Source: GCA-2746365 sp963711255 (GTDB lineage Bacteria > Pseudomonadota > Gammaproteobacteria > SZUA-229). Taken from it: DNA of 64,000 bases. The translations under genes and the position numbers were made by a program. Below the pieces are notes generated by a model, which worked only from the letters and a program-made list of their open reading frames with translations, made no database searches and was not told the DNA's origin. Location of the stretch: positions 124,001 to 188,000 of the forward strand of contig CAVQDO010000011.1 of the NCBI GenBank assembly GCA_963711255.1, read 5' to 3'. This document shows, one piece after another, positions 1-9,051 of this stretch (position 1 is the first letter of the stretch; each line of letters starts with the position of its first letter).

Positions 1-719
1 TCGAGTGTCAGCTGTAGCGGTCCAGTTAAAGTCTGCTGTACGCGGGTTTTTTGTATGCTGCCAGCCAGCTTGCCTTCACCCTTAAGAATTTCGCTGGAGG
101 GCAGTGTTAATTGCCAGTTAAGGTTCAGGTCATGACGATAATCGCTTACTGGCTGCAGCTTTCCTTTGATATCAATAGCGAAAGTATCGGCAGTGATGCT
201 GAGTTGTTTTATATTGATTTTGCTGAACAGCGTGGTTGCGTTCAATGTCACTTTATTCAGTTTGTAAACCTGCTCGTTCTGGCTCACGCTTAAGCCATTG
301 ACCACAGCATCTTTTAACAGTAACCGCCAGGGCAGGCTGATTTCCGGCAGTTTTATTTCCTGTTTTGTTTTTGCAGCAGCAGCCTGTTCAGCTTCACTGG
401 TTTTGGGTAAAACGATTTTTAGTGACTGTATATGAAGCTGGCTAATGTTGATATTGGCTGCCAGCAGGGCCGTCGGCAGCCAGTCGGCCGTTATTTTATC
501 GGCACTAATGGCGGTGCCTTCCTGCTGGTATTCAAAACCTTTAATCGTAACCGGGCCGATTAATCTGCCTTCCAGTTTATCGACATTCAATTCGGCAGGC
601 AGGTAAAGTTCGGCCTGCTGATAGGCCCAGTTCAGACCGTTCTCGGTGAAGGTAAGCCAGCCAAGAAATAAAATCGGAACCAGTAGTAACAGAAGAATAG
701 CCAGGCGCAGACGTTTCAT
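1..719 (-). CDS. tamB: TamB, translocation and assembly module inner-membrane subunit (N-terminal part, cut by window edge)
   Basis: Large inner-membrane-anchored periplasmic protein that works with the outer-membrane barrel TamA in envelope assembly and lipid transport. About 239 codons read open from the ATG at 719 to the window edge. The first residues are basic (MKRLR) and followed by a hydrophobic anchor of about 20 residues, then a beta-rich stretch with no further membrane segment, as in the start of TamB. The ATG overlaps the TGA of the upstream tamA gene (ATGA), a typical sign of translational coupling. The remaining roughly 1000 residues and the DUF490 C-terminal domain lie outside the window, so the identification rests on the anchor, the beta-rich start and the tamA neighbour. 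Confidence 0.85.
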   Translation of the reverse strand, partial: MKRLRLAILLLLLVPILFLGWLTFTENGLNWAYQQAELYLPAELNVDKLEGRLIGPVTIKGFEYQQEGTAISADKITADWLPTALLAANINISQLHIQSLKIVLPKTSEAEQAAAAKTKQEIKLPEISLPWRLLLKDAVVNGLSVSQNEQVYKLNKVTLNATTLFSKINIKQLSITADTFAIDIKGKLQPVSDYRHDLNLNWQLTLPSSEILKGEGKLAGSIQKTRVQQTLTGPLQLTL

Positions 720-2455
720 AAATCCGGCCCGATATTGACGTGGATACGCCACGGGTTACCATCAAGTGAAAGTGCACTTGCCAGGTCAAGGCGTATAGGA
801 CCTACCGGTGATTTCCAGCGGAAGCCAAAACCGGCGCCTTTTGCCAGGTCGTCGTTAAGGTCATCAATGGCATTTCCGGCATCATAAAATACAGCCATGC
901 CCCAGTCGTTTTTGAAAGTGTGTTCAAATTCGATGCTGCCAACCACCAGGTATTTTCCGCCGACAACGTCGCCATCATCATCGAGAGGGCCGAGAGAGCG
1001 ATAACTGTAGCCACGTACACTTTGTGAGCCGCCGGCAAAAAATCGTACAGAGGTCGGCAGTTCGTTAAAATCATCGGTCCAGGTACTGCCCAATGTGCCG
1101 CGGGTAATAATGCGGTTGCGTCGGTTTATTGAAGTAATAAATTTCAGGTTGCCACTTAGTTGTGAGAAGCTGGTGTCAGAAACCAGTTCTTCAGTGGCGC
1201 CTCGCAAGTCTATATCGAAACGCAGACCTGCCAGCGCGTCGATGAAGTTATTGCCCCAGGTGCGGCTCCAGTTGATGCCGGGAATTAACAGAATAGAAAC
1301 ACCGCTGTCATCGGCAACCACGTAATCTTCCTGCTGATAGTTAAGCGAGATTGATTCGCGCCATTCATTACGGCTATGTTTAAGGGTGACGCCAAGAGTA
1401 CGCAAGGTACTTTCCCTGTCATCTATTGTTTCATTGATGATGCCGGTAGTGTAGATCAACTGGTCTGTGCGGGGGTTAAATATCGGCACACGGTAATTTG
1501 CAATAACGCTGTAGCCGATTTGAGAAATATTGGCTTCGGCGTCAACTCGATGGCCACTTTTGTTAAAGCGTGGCATATCCCATCCGAGTTTGGCGCGGGC
1601 GCCGGTATCGGTTCCATATCCGAGTCCAAAAGTATAACGGTGCATTTTTCGCGGAGTCAGTTTTATCGAGACGGGAATTTCATTCGTATCCAGTTGTGGT
1701 ACACCGGGTGAGACTTCGACTGTCTGAAAGTAATAACTGTCGTTTAATGCCTGCTGTAAATCGATCAGCTGGTTGAGGGTATAGGGTGTGCCTTTTTCGA
1801 AAGGTATATAACGCCGTAAAAGTGAATCATGCAGAATATCCTGCTTTAAGCTTACGTCGCCAAAATTATATCGCGCACCGCCTTCATAAATGAGATTAAT
1901 TCGAACGTCATAAGTATCGAGATTAATCTCTACACGGTGTTCAGCAAAACGTGCGTTAAAATAACCGCGTTCTGATGCCAGTTTTGCCAGGCTGGATTTA
2001 AGCTCTTCATATTTGATATGGCTGAATGCGTCACCTTTTTTTAGCAAGTGTTTCTGCGTAAGCTGCTGGAACGTTTCATCCCTGGCCATTTCTTCACTGA
2101 TAGTGAAATTAAACTCTGCAATGGTTAAAGGCGGGCCGGGTTCAACGCTATAAGTTGCCTGCCAGTTGTCAGGACTGGATTGTGTTAATTTGCTCTCGAT
2201 GACCGGTCGGTAGTATCCAAACGGCTGCAGGGCACTGCTGATTTCGTTGGCTGCTTTTTTATGAAGGCGGCGCAGGCGGCCTTCGCTTAACATCGCATGA
2301 TTTTTTTGTTGTTCGATGCTCAGAAACAGACGAGCGTTAGTTTCCATTGGTTTGTCAATACCATTGATTGCAACATTGACGTTTATCTGCGCAAAGAGAG
2401 ATGTGCTAGCAAAAAAGGCCAATAGAATAAGCAGCATTTGCTGCGTTTTATACAT
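716..2455 (-). CDS. tamA: TamA, Omp85-family outer-membrane assembly factor
   Basis: Outer-membrane partner of TamB. The 579-residue length matches the family (E. coli TamA 577). Residues 1-22 form a signal peptide ending near SLFAQ. Residues 25-270 cover three POTRA-like domains. From about 275 onward the protein is a 16-strand beta barrel of the Omp85 type with the conserved loop-6 motif SVRGYSYRSLGP and an aromatic-rich end. It is the first gene of a tamA-tamB pair on the minus strand, and its stop overlaps the tamB start. Start at 2455 is supported by the good signal peptide immediately after it. Confidence 0.95.
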   Translation of the reverse strand: MYKTQQMLLILLAFFASTSLFAQINVNVAINGIDKPMETNARLFLSIEQQKNHAMLSEGRLRRLHKKAANEISSALQPFGYYRPVIESKLTQSSPDNWQATYSVEPGPPLTIAEFNFTISEEMARDETFQQLTQKHLLKKGDAFSHIKYEELKSSLAKLASERGYFNARFAEHRVEINLDTYDVRINLIYEGGARYNFGDVSLKQDILHDSLLRRYIPFEKGTPYTLNQLIDLQQALNDSYYFQTVEVSPGVPQLDTNEIPVSIKLTPRKMHRYTFGLGYGTDTGARAKLGWDMPRFNKSGHRVDAEANISQIGYSVIANYRVPIFNPRTDQLIYTTGIINETIDDRESTLRTLGVTLKHSRNEWRESISLNYQQEDYVVADDSGVSILLIPGINWSRTWGNNFIDALAGLRFDIDLRGATEELVSDTSFSQLSGNLKFITSINRRNRIITRGTLGSTWTDDFNELPTSVRFFAGGSQSVRGYSYRSLGPLDDDGDVVGGKYLVVGSIEFEHTFKNDWGMAVFYDAGNAIDDLNDDLAKGAGFGFRWKSPVGPIRLDLASALSLDGNPWRIHVNIGPDL

Positions 2456-2507
2456 CAGAGTTTCCTAGTTGCCAAGAATGTGATCTACCGGTAATTTCAT
2501 GCTAAAT

Positions 2508-3585
2508 CTAAAACCAGTCTTTACGTTTAAAGTAAATGACCATGCCTGTCACGATAGCAATCATAGTTCCCCACACCATAGGATAACCATAATACCAGTG
2601 TAGTTCAGGCATTGCCCATGGGCTGTCCGGGTGGTTGAAGTTCATGCCATAGACCCCGACGACAAAAGTAAGAGGAATAAAAATGGTGGCAATGATTGTG
2701 AGTACCCGCATGATTTCATTAAGCCGGTAACTGGTAGAGGAAATATAAATATCAATCAAACTGGCAGCCATCTCTCGATAGTTTTCTATCAGGTCAAGTA
2801 TTTGAATGGTATGGTCATAACAGTCGCGCAGGTAGAGCGTAGTGTTTTCTTTAATAAGCCTGTTTTCAGCGCGCAATAAATTGTTGACGGCTTCACGTTG
2901 TGGCCATAGATTGCGCCTGAGTAATATGAGTTCTCGCCTGATCTAGATGTATCTCACCAAGTGTGGATTTTTTGGTCGATGAGCTTAGCAGCTCTTCTTC
3001 GATATTTTCGATAGTTTCACCAAGCTTTTCCAGTATGGGGTAACCCTGGTCGATAATCAGATCCATGATGCCATAGAGCAGGTAGTCCTGTTTCAGGTTG
3101 CGTATGCGTCCGCTTTTCTTGCGCAGACGATTACGTAATGGATCAAACGGATCGGTATTTCCAGCATGAAAACTGATGATGTAATTCTCACCCATGTAGA
3201 TGGAAACCTGTTCAATATTGATTACATTATCAACGACAGTTGGCATTGACAGGATGATAAACAGCAGGTCATCGTATTCATCCACTTTGGGGCGCTGCCC
3301 CTTGTTCATGATATCTTCCAGCGTAAGCGGATGGAGTTTGAATATGTTGCCAATGTTTCTGATGGTATCAGCCTGCATCGGCCCCTGCATGTGTATCCAG
3401 GTAACGCTTTCCTTGCTTAAGAAGGGCTGACATTCATCGGCGCTAGCCAGTTCTTTTTCAATGAAGTTACTATCGGTGTAATCGATTAAGCGAATATTAA
3501 CTGCTTCCAGATCTGCGCCTTCATGACTGACAAGCGTGCCGGGCGAAGTGCCGGGCGGATGATAGGTTTTTTCGAAATATGCCAT
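2508..3585 (-). CDS. corA: CorA-family divalent cation channel, interrupted by a one-base frameshift
   Basis: Mg2+/Co2+ channel of the CorA (2-TM-GxN) family, about 358 residues if joined. The N-terminal cytoplasmic funnel lies at 3585-2941. The long stalk helix and two C-terminal membrane helices, with the YGMN signature in the loop, lie at 2876-2508. The frame breaks near 2937: the first frame runs off into a stop at 2893, while the other frame continues with LRRNLWPQREAV, exactly what the stalk helix should read. Dropping one base of the CC pair at 2937-2938 restores the normal CorA spacing (IHxxxRELxxLRR). An assembly error is the simplest reason. It sits between tamA and the Kef-type antiporter on the same strand. 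One of three CorA/ZntB paralogues in the window. Confidence 0.9.
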
Positions 3586-3613
3586 AGGATATACAGTGCC
3601 GTTAATGTGTTGA

Positions 3614-4783
3614 TTATCTGGTTTCGAGTGGTTTATTTTTTAAAAGTAGTTTTACCAGCATGATCCAGGGCGGACTGACCAGCAGGGTGATAGATATCAC
3701 CGCAATTGTCATCTGGTAACCATAGTTAGTAATAATACTTGACTGGATGCCAACAGCTGCCAGCACGAAACTGAACTCACCAATCTGTGATAACAAGGTG
3801 CCAGCATACAGGCTGTCCCGCCAGTTATCTCCCAGCATACGTAAAATCGCGCCGTTGATAAACGTATTAGTGATGATGACAAGTATAACCAGTGCGCCGA
3901 CCTGTAACCAGTGGTTTTGTATAAAGCTTAGATCGACCAGCATGCCAATAGAAACAAAAAACAGTGCAACAAATACGATACGAAACGATTCCAGGCTATG
4001 GTGCACCCATTGTGTCTCTTTCGCTGCGCCAATTACCATGCCGCCGACAAAGGCGCCGAGTGCTGTTGATAATTGCGCGAGGCCGGTTAACAGGGATAAG
4101 CCAAGACAGATGCAAAGAGCGGCAAATACCTGTATCTCATGATCATTACCCAGGTATTTGCCCAGGGGAAGATGGATAGTTTCTTTCACAGCTATGTAAG
4201 CGATGATTGCTGCCATTGCAGCGGCACCAATAAGCTGCAACCAGATATCGCTGGCTTCACTGTGTACGCCGCCTAACATTGATAGTATTATCAGCATCGG
4301 GATGACGGCCAGGTCCTGGGCCAGTAGAATCACCAGTACATTCTGGCCTACTTTCGAGTCGAATTCTTTCCAGTCCTGCAGCAATTTTAAGACCACAGCC
4401 GTGCTGCTCAAACTGATAACGAAACCGATTAATACAATTCGTGAAATAGGCCAGTCGAGGAAAAGGCCGAGTGGCCAGACACAGCCGACGCTGATAAATA
4501 TTTGCAGAAGGGTACCGAGCACGGCGACTTTCCAGTTATCGACCAGTTTTTTCGGGGCTACTTCCATGCCTATAAAAAACAGCAATAAAACCACACCGAC
4601 AGCGCCCAGGTGACTGAGCATGTCTTCGTCTGTAATCAGTGCTACGCCATGCGGCCCGAGGACGATACCGGCAATCAGGTAACCGATGACATAGGGCTGG
4701 CGAATGGAACGTAATACCAGGCCGAGTATCAGTACAGCCAGAACCGAGCCGACCAGGTAGGGCATAATGGGGTCGAGGTGCAT
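3614..4783 (-). CDS. Kef-type (CPA2) cation:proton antiporter, membrane domain only
   Basis: Integral membrane monovalent cation/proton antiporter of the CPA2 family, 389 residues with about 12 hydrophobic helices and the family motifs GIVLGPHG near residue 40 and SLSSTAVVLKLLQD near 126. Unlike KefB/KefC (about 600 residues) it ends directly after the transport domain and has no RCK/TrkA-N nucleotide-binding tail, so gating must differ from the glutathione-regulated Kef systems. It is the first gene of the minus-strand run towards corA (gap 28 bases). Whether it moves Na+ or K+ cannot be read from the sequence. Confidence 0.88.
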   Translation of the reverse strand: MHLDPIMPYLVGSVLAVLILGLVLRSIRQPYVIGYLIAGIVLGPHGVALITDEDMLSHLGAVGVVLLLFFIGMEVAPKKLVDNWKVAVLGTLLQIFISVGCVWPLGLFLDWPISRIVLIGFVISLSSTAVVLKLLQDWKEFDSKVGQNVLVILLAQDLAVIPMLIILSMLGGVHSEASDIWLQLIGAAAMAAIIAYIAVKETIHLPLGKYLGNDHEIQVFAALCICLGLSLLTGLAQLSTALGAFVGGMVIGAAKETQWVHHSLESFRIVFVALFFVSIGMLVDLSFIQNHWLQVGALVILVIITNTFINGAILRMLGDNWRDSLYAGTLLSQIGEFSFVLAAVGIQSSIITNYGYQMTIAVISITLLVSPPWIMLVKLLLKNKPLETR

Positions 4784-5354
4784 ATATTAACTCTTAAAAA
4801 ATGTACTGGATTATCGTATTTATTGGGCCATTTTACAGGTGAATCACTCTAAGCAATCGCCTGTTTGAAATTTCAGTTAAACTATGGCTCAAAGTCGTTG
4901 GCTGAGGTTGCTATTTAAGGTAATTCATTACTTAGACTGAATTATTCCGGCTTCAGTCACACTGGATTTCACTCTGGCTTATTATCATTGAATTTATTAC
5001 ACTGGTGTATTGATGTAAATCATATTTCAGATAAAGCTGAAAATGGTGATGTAATGGCAGCATACTTATGGGTTATTTGAAGTGCGTACATCATTGCAGG
5101 TTGATGTTTTTTCTTTTGAATTTTTTAAAGGGACGCGTGTCAAAGACCCGGCATGAGTCCAGAGAACAAAATTTAGACAGGCAGCATTAAACCACGTATA
5201 CCCTGGTAACAAACTTGCTACCATAATTACTGGATGTGACTTTTATCAGGGCATTGCAGTCTATATCCATTATAGGGCTAGAGCTACGCTTGCGGTGAAG
5301 AGTGAAGTCGTCTTTTATTAACAACTATTTAATGAATCTATACAAGGAAAATAA
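4784..5354. other. Intergenic region between divergent genes
   Basis: 571 bases without a convincing gene. It separates the minus-strand antiporter from the plus-strand OmpA-domain lipoprotein and must carry promoters for both. It is AT-rich near the middle. I saw only weak inverted repeats (ACAGG/CCTGT around 4835-4863) and no gene remnant in six frames. Confidence 0.5.
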
Positions 5355-6756
5355 ATGAATATAATTAGAAGTCTATCGAGCCTGAGTTTAGTCGCGCTAC
5401 TGATAGTTATTACTGGTTGTGCGTCGTCTCAACCGAAACTGACAAAAGAACAGGTTTTAGAACAGTACCCGCAGGTTAATAGCCTGAGTTCAGATTTACA
5501 AAATGCCAGGAAAGAGGGGGCCGAGCTGCTGGCGCCCGAGAGTTATGCGACAGCAAATAAGTCTCTAATAGAGGCAATGAATGCGGCTCATAACAATAAA
5601 AAAGACGCTGCGGCTGAAGCTGCGGCTGATGGCTCAAAGGTTATCGGCAAAATGACAAAAGATACCGCAACCAGTCGACGCTTACTGAGTGAAGTACTGG
5701 ACGCACGCACGCGTGCAATAAAAGCTGGTGTTGTTACCTTGCAGGCAGAGAAACTTGCAGAACTGGACAAAGATATGAAAAAAACCAGTACTCTGATAGA
5801 AGATGGCAATATTGAGAAAGCAAAACAACGTCGCCCGGAACTGATTGCAGGTTATTCTCAGCTAGAGTTAGTTGTTTTGAAGCAGGGTACGGCCGATCGG
5901 GCCAAGTCAGCTATTGCTACGGCTAAAAAGCAGGGTGCAGAAAAGTATGCACCTAAAACTATTGCACAGGCGGAAGCAGAGATGCTGCTGGCAGTAAAAA
6001 TTCTGGATGCTGACCGCACACAAACAGCGAAGGCTGATGTGCAGGCAAATAAAGCAAAGTGGTTGGCAGAAAAGAGTGCTGTTATCAGTGAAACAGTGAA
6101 AGATTTTGATCGCCGTGACTACACCATGGAAGATGTTGTGCTCTGGCATCAAGCACAACTTAGCACGGTGAATGAGCCTATAGGTGGACAACTGCCGTTT
6201 AATGAATCAGGTGATGCTGCAGTTCTTAGTTTAGTGGCGTCAATAGAAAATCTTAAAAATGCTGAAGTAAAATATAGCAAACAACTGGCAACAACAGAAA
6301 AAGAACGTCTGGCCTGCACAGGCAAAGGATCGAGCTGTTAAACAGCAATTTGAAACCGTGCAGGCGATGTTTACAAAACAGGAAGCTAACGTTTATCTAC
6401 AGCGACAGGATGTTTTGATTTCTGCGCATGGCTTCCAGTTTCCATCCGGCGTCAGTGAAATCCAGACGGATAATTTCCCATTGATGAACAAGATTATTCG
6501 AGCAATCAGGATATTTCCGAATGCACGTATAGAAGTATCTGGACACACCGATTCAACAGGTGCTGATAATATTAACAAATCACTTTCACAGGCACGTGCT
6601 GAGAAGGTTGGTAAATTTTTATCAGAAGTGGGTGATATATCGGTGAAACGCATCACATCGGTAGGTTATGGTGAAAGTCGTCCGCTAGCTACTAATAAAA
6701 CGGCAGCAGGTCGTGCTGAAAACCGTCGTGTTGAAATAAGAATCATCAATCAATAA
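5355..6756 (+). CDS. OmpA-domain lipoprotein with helical N-terminal region, one-base frameshift near 6315
   Basis: Predicted outer-membrane lipoprotein of about 466 residues that anchors to peptidoglycan. Residues 1-22 are a lipoprotein signal with lipobox ITGC. Residues 30-330 are alanine-rich helices that resemble a DUF4398-like domain. Residues 350-466 form an OmpA-like domain with GHTDSTGAD and LSQARAEKV, the peptidoglycan-binding residues. The frame breaks at 6315: removing one T lets LA continue as QAKDRAVKQQFETVQAMF into the OmpA half, which is in frame from 6316 onward. The two halves therefore belong to one gene. A strong RBS (AAGGAAAATAA) precedes the ATG and a rho-independent terminator follows at 6833. 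It stands alone as a monocistronic unit. Confidence 0.88.
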
Positions 6757-6832
6757 TATGATTCCCACTATACTTTCCATTATTATGATGGAAGCTGATG
6801 GTGATGATTGAGTAAGCTAAGGTAAAGCAAAA

Positions 6833-6877
6833 GGGCAGTGTGTAATGCAGTCAACCGCATTATCACTGCCTTTTTTT
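6833..6877 (+). terminator. Rho-independent terminator of the OmpA-lipoprotein gene
   Basis: GGCAGTG at 6834-6840 pairs with CACTGCC at 6864-6870. Inside, TAATGC pairs with GCATTA around a short loop. Seven T residues follow at 6871-6877. It lies 77 bases after the stop codon of the lipoprotein gene. Confidence 0.92.
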
Positions 6878-7008
6878 ATTGCGCGTAAAACTCCGCTATC
6901 GGGTGCACGCACCGATGCACATCAACGTGCGACCATGGGATTGTATGTTTTTATAGATTGACTATGTGGCGGCAGTTCAGTCTCCAGGGTACGCATGACT
7001 TTAAGAAA
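6878..7008 (-). pseudogene. Fragment of an AstE-like (succinylglutamate desuccinylase/aspartoacylase family) gene
   Basis: Read on the minus strand from about 7008, one frame gives VMRTLETELPP, then NPMVAR, a stop, and VRAPDSGVLRA. The intact AstE-like protein at 18176-19228 reads NVMRTLDMLPP, EPMVAR and VRAPDSGMLRA in the same order with the same spacing. About 40 residues align. The fragment contains a stop and has no start or remaining domains, so it is a decayed remnant of a second, diverged copy rather than a gene. It lies between the terminator and the zwf fragment. Confidence 0.75.
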
Positions 7009-7021
7009 GAGGGGTAGTTAA

Positions 7022-7156
7022 ATGGGTATTTCGGATAGTCGTTCAACACCGGCGGATGCACCGGTGATCTTTGGCGTAACCGGTGACCTCGCTCATAAAA
7101 TGATCTTTCCCGCGCTCTACGCGATGGCTGCCGGATTTGTAAGACATTCTGTTTGA
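7022..7156 (+). pseudogene. zwf: 5' fragment of a glucose-6-phosphate dehydrogenase gene (zwf remnant)
   Basis: A 44-codon open frame with a strong upstream RBS (GAAAGAGGGG). It reads like the N-terminus of Zwf: a short polar start, then VIFGVTGDLAHKMIFPALYAM, the NADP-binding GxTGDL motif and first helix of the family. After ALYAMA the similarity stops abruptly, and a stop codon follows at 7154. The remaining roughly 450 residues are absent here. The start and RBS are intact, so a short peptide could still be made. Downstream sequence to 7362 has a 72-codon open frame (7167-7385) that I do not recognise. Confidence 0.8.
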
Positions 7157-7362
7157 ATGATCCGATGTGGGTCAGCGCGTCAGGGTTGTTGTATCCAGTT
7201 GTGCAGGTAAACAGGGTGGAACACGCTTAACACCCAATGACATATCGATAACAAAAAGTGCTATTGTCGGCAGCACTGCCCAGTTCATAAAGCTGGTGGA
7301 AATAGTGCTGGCACTTGATAGCTTTAAACATTCGCTTGATTACTCCTCGAGGGAGATAAAAA

Positions 7363-7842
7363 ATGAAAAATATTATGAAAGATAAAACTGACCGGTATAC
7401 ATTTATCCTTATGTTGATTGTTGGACTCGGCATTGCACCAGCTTGTTATGCTGAGACATCGAATGAAAAAACATCGATAAACGAAATCAAGCAGGCATCA
7501 CAAGATCTTATTGAGACGCTTGAAAGCTACAGCGCCGAACGGCGTGATGAAGCGATAGAGAAAGCCAAAGCAGCTCTGGACAAGATGGATAAGCGCATTG
7601 ATGTGCTGGAACAGGATGTTGATGCTAACTGGGGTAAGATGGATAAGGCCGCTCGCGAAAAAGCGCGTGCCAGTTTGAAAGCGTTACGCAAGCAGCGGAC
7701 TGAAGTGGCCGAATGGTATGGCAGTCTGAAAAGTAGTTCTGCCGATGCATGGGGCCGGGCGAAGAACGGTTTTACATCGGCGTATAAAGCTTTCCATGAC
7801 TCATGGGAGCAATCAGAAAAAAACTCTGCTGCTGACAAATAA
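7363..7842 (+). CDS. Periplasmic helical protein of unknown function
   Basis: 159 residues. A signal peptide covers residues 1 to about 30 (hydrophobic FILMLIVGLGIAPACYA, cleavage after YAE or nearby). The rest is charged and strongly helical, rich in Lys, Glu and Ala, with heptad-like patterning between about residues 45 and 120, so a soluble or membrane-peripheral coiled-coil protein in the periplasm. The RBS GAGGGAGA precedes the ATG. I do not recognise a family. It is the first gene before the channel cluster, 152 bases upstream of the GluR0-like gene on the same strand. A link to those channels is only positional. Confidence 0.7.
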   Translation: MKNIMKDKTDRYTFILMLIVGLGIAPACYAETSNEKTSINEIKQASQDLIETLESYSAERRDEAIEKAKAALDKMDKRIDVLEQDVDANWGKMDKAAREKARASLKALRKQRTEVAEWYGSLKSSSADAWGRAKNGFTSAYKAFHDSWEQSEKNSAADK

Positions 7843-7994
7843 GGCTCATCGAGATAGCCTACGTCGGAGTGAGCAACGGGTAGCTCAGCGACAGGGCAGC
7901 CTGTTGATGCAACACCGTTGATTGGGCTGACACGGCAATTGGTAAAGGCGATGTTACTATTGATAAAACAGATAAACCCATCGGGAAAATATTC

Positions 7995-9047
7995 ATGAGC
8001 AAACGCATTTTTCTAGTACTCCTATTGATGCTGTGGACTAGCTTGTCGACAGCGGAAACCCTGCGGGTTGGTATCAAACCGGTGCCGCCCTTTGCCATGT
8101 CGGACGGACAGGGTGGCTGGACAGGTATTTCGGTTGAGCTGTGGCAACGTGTTGCCGCCCAGCTGGGCTGGCAGACAAAATGGGTAGCTATGGATAGTGC
8201 TGGCGACCAGGTCAAAGGTCTGGCATCGGGTACCATCGACGTTGCGGTAGGAGCTTTGTCGATGACGCCGGAGCGCGAAGCAGTCATGGATTTCAGTCAC
8301 CCCTTCTATTCCACCGACCTCGCCATCGCCACCACAACGCAACGCAGCGGCTGGGTCGGAGTGGCGAAGCAACTGCTGTCACCTGCTTTTCTCAGCGCGG
8401 TCGGTGTCCTGGTTCTGCTGCTGCTGGCGGCAGGTGCTCTGCTATGGCTGGTTGAACATAAACGCAACCCCGGTCAGTTCGGCGGCTCTCTTGCAAAAGG
8501 CATCGGTAATGGTTTCTGGTGGTCAGCCGTGACCATGACCACGGTGGGGTATGGTGACAAAGCCCCGATCACAGCCACCGGTCGTGTGCTTGCGACCATC
8601 TGGATGTTCTTCAGCGTGATTACGATTTCGAGTTTTACTGCCACCATCGCATCATCGATCACCCTGCAACAACTCAGTACCGTGGTGCGTGGCGTACAGG
8701 ACCTGGACAATGTTCGCTGCGTTGCCGTCACCGGTTCTACCGGCGAAGAGTATCTGCATAAGCGGGGGGTTCGCACGAAGTCGGTCACGACGCCCGAAGA
8801 GGGACTGGCGTTACTCAGAGAAGGTGCTGCGGATGCACTGGTCTACGACGAACCGGTGCTGCGTTACCTGCTGAAAGATTCTGCACCCGGGATCGAGATT
8901 CTGCCTCAGTCGATTGAGCGACAATACTATGCGTTCGGCCTTAAGCTTAACTTTGCACAGAGAAAAGACCTGAATCGAACCTTGCTGACGGATACCAGCG
9001 ATAGCGAGTGGCAGGAAACCCTCGATAGATACCTTGGGGTTAATTGA
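7995..9047 (+). CDS. GluR0-like ligand-gated potassium channel (bacterial ionotropic glutamate receptor)
   Basis: 350 residues with the full architecture of prokaryotic glutamate-receptor channels. A signal peptide (1-20) is followed by ligand-binding lobe S1 (21-118), TM1 (about 131-153), a pore loop with the K+ selectivity filter TTVGYGD (182-188), TM2 (about 197-222) and lobe S2 (223-350). R94 in lobe S1 and the GSTG (247-250) and YDEP (284-287, acidic D285) stretches in S2 sit where the receptor family binds the carboxyl and amino groups of an amino acid. It should therefore be an inner-membrane K+ channel opened by a periplasmic amino acid; the ligand is not readable. The stop is 4 bases before the next start, so it is co-transcribed with the MscK-like gene. 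The region is more GC-rich than its surroundings. Confidence 0.9.
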   Translation: MSKRIFLVLLLMLWTSLSTAETLRVGIKPVPPFAMSDGQGGWTGISVELWQRVAAQLGWQTKWVAMDSAGDQVKGLASGTIDVAVGALSMTPEREAVMDFSHPFYSTDLAIATTTQRSGWVGVAKQLLSPAFLSAVGVLVLLLLAAGALLWLVEHKRNPGQFGGSLAKGIGNGFWWSAVTMTTVGYGDKAPITATGRVLATIWMFFSVITISSFTATIASSITLQQLSTVVRGVQDLDNVRCVAVTGSTGEEYLHKRGVRTKSVTTPEEGLALLREGAADALVYDEPVLRYLLKDSAPGIEILPQSIERQYYAFGLKLNFAQRKDLNRTLLTDTSDSEWQETLDRYLGVN

Positions 9048-9051
9048 CGAG

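Noticed and set aside
7167..7385. 72-codon plus-strand frame between the zwf fragment and the helical protein
   Set aside because: No family recognised, overlaps the start and RBS of the next gene, and composition is not protein-like. Possibly further decayed sequence.
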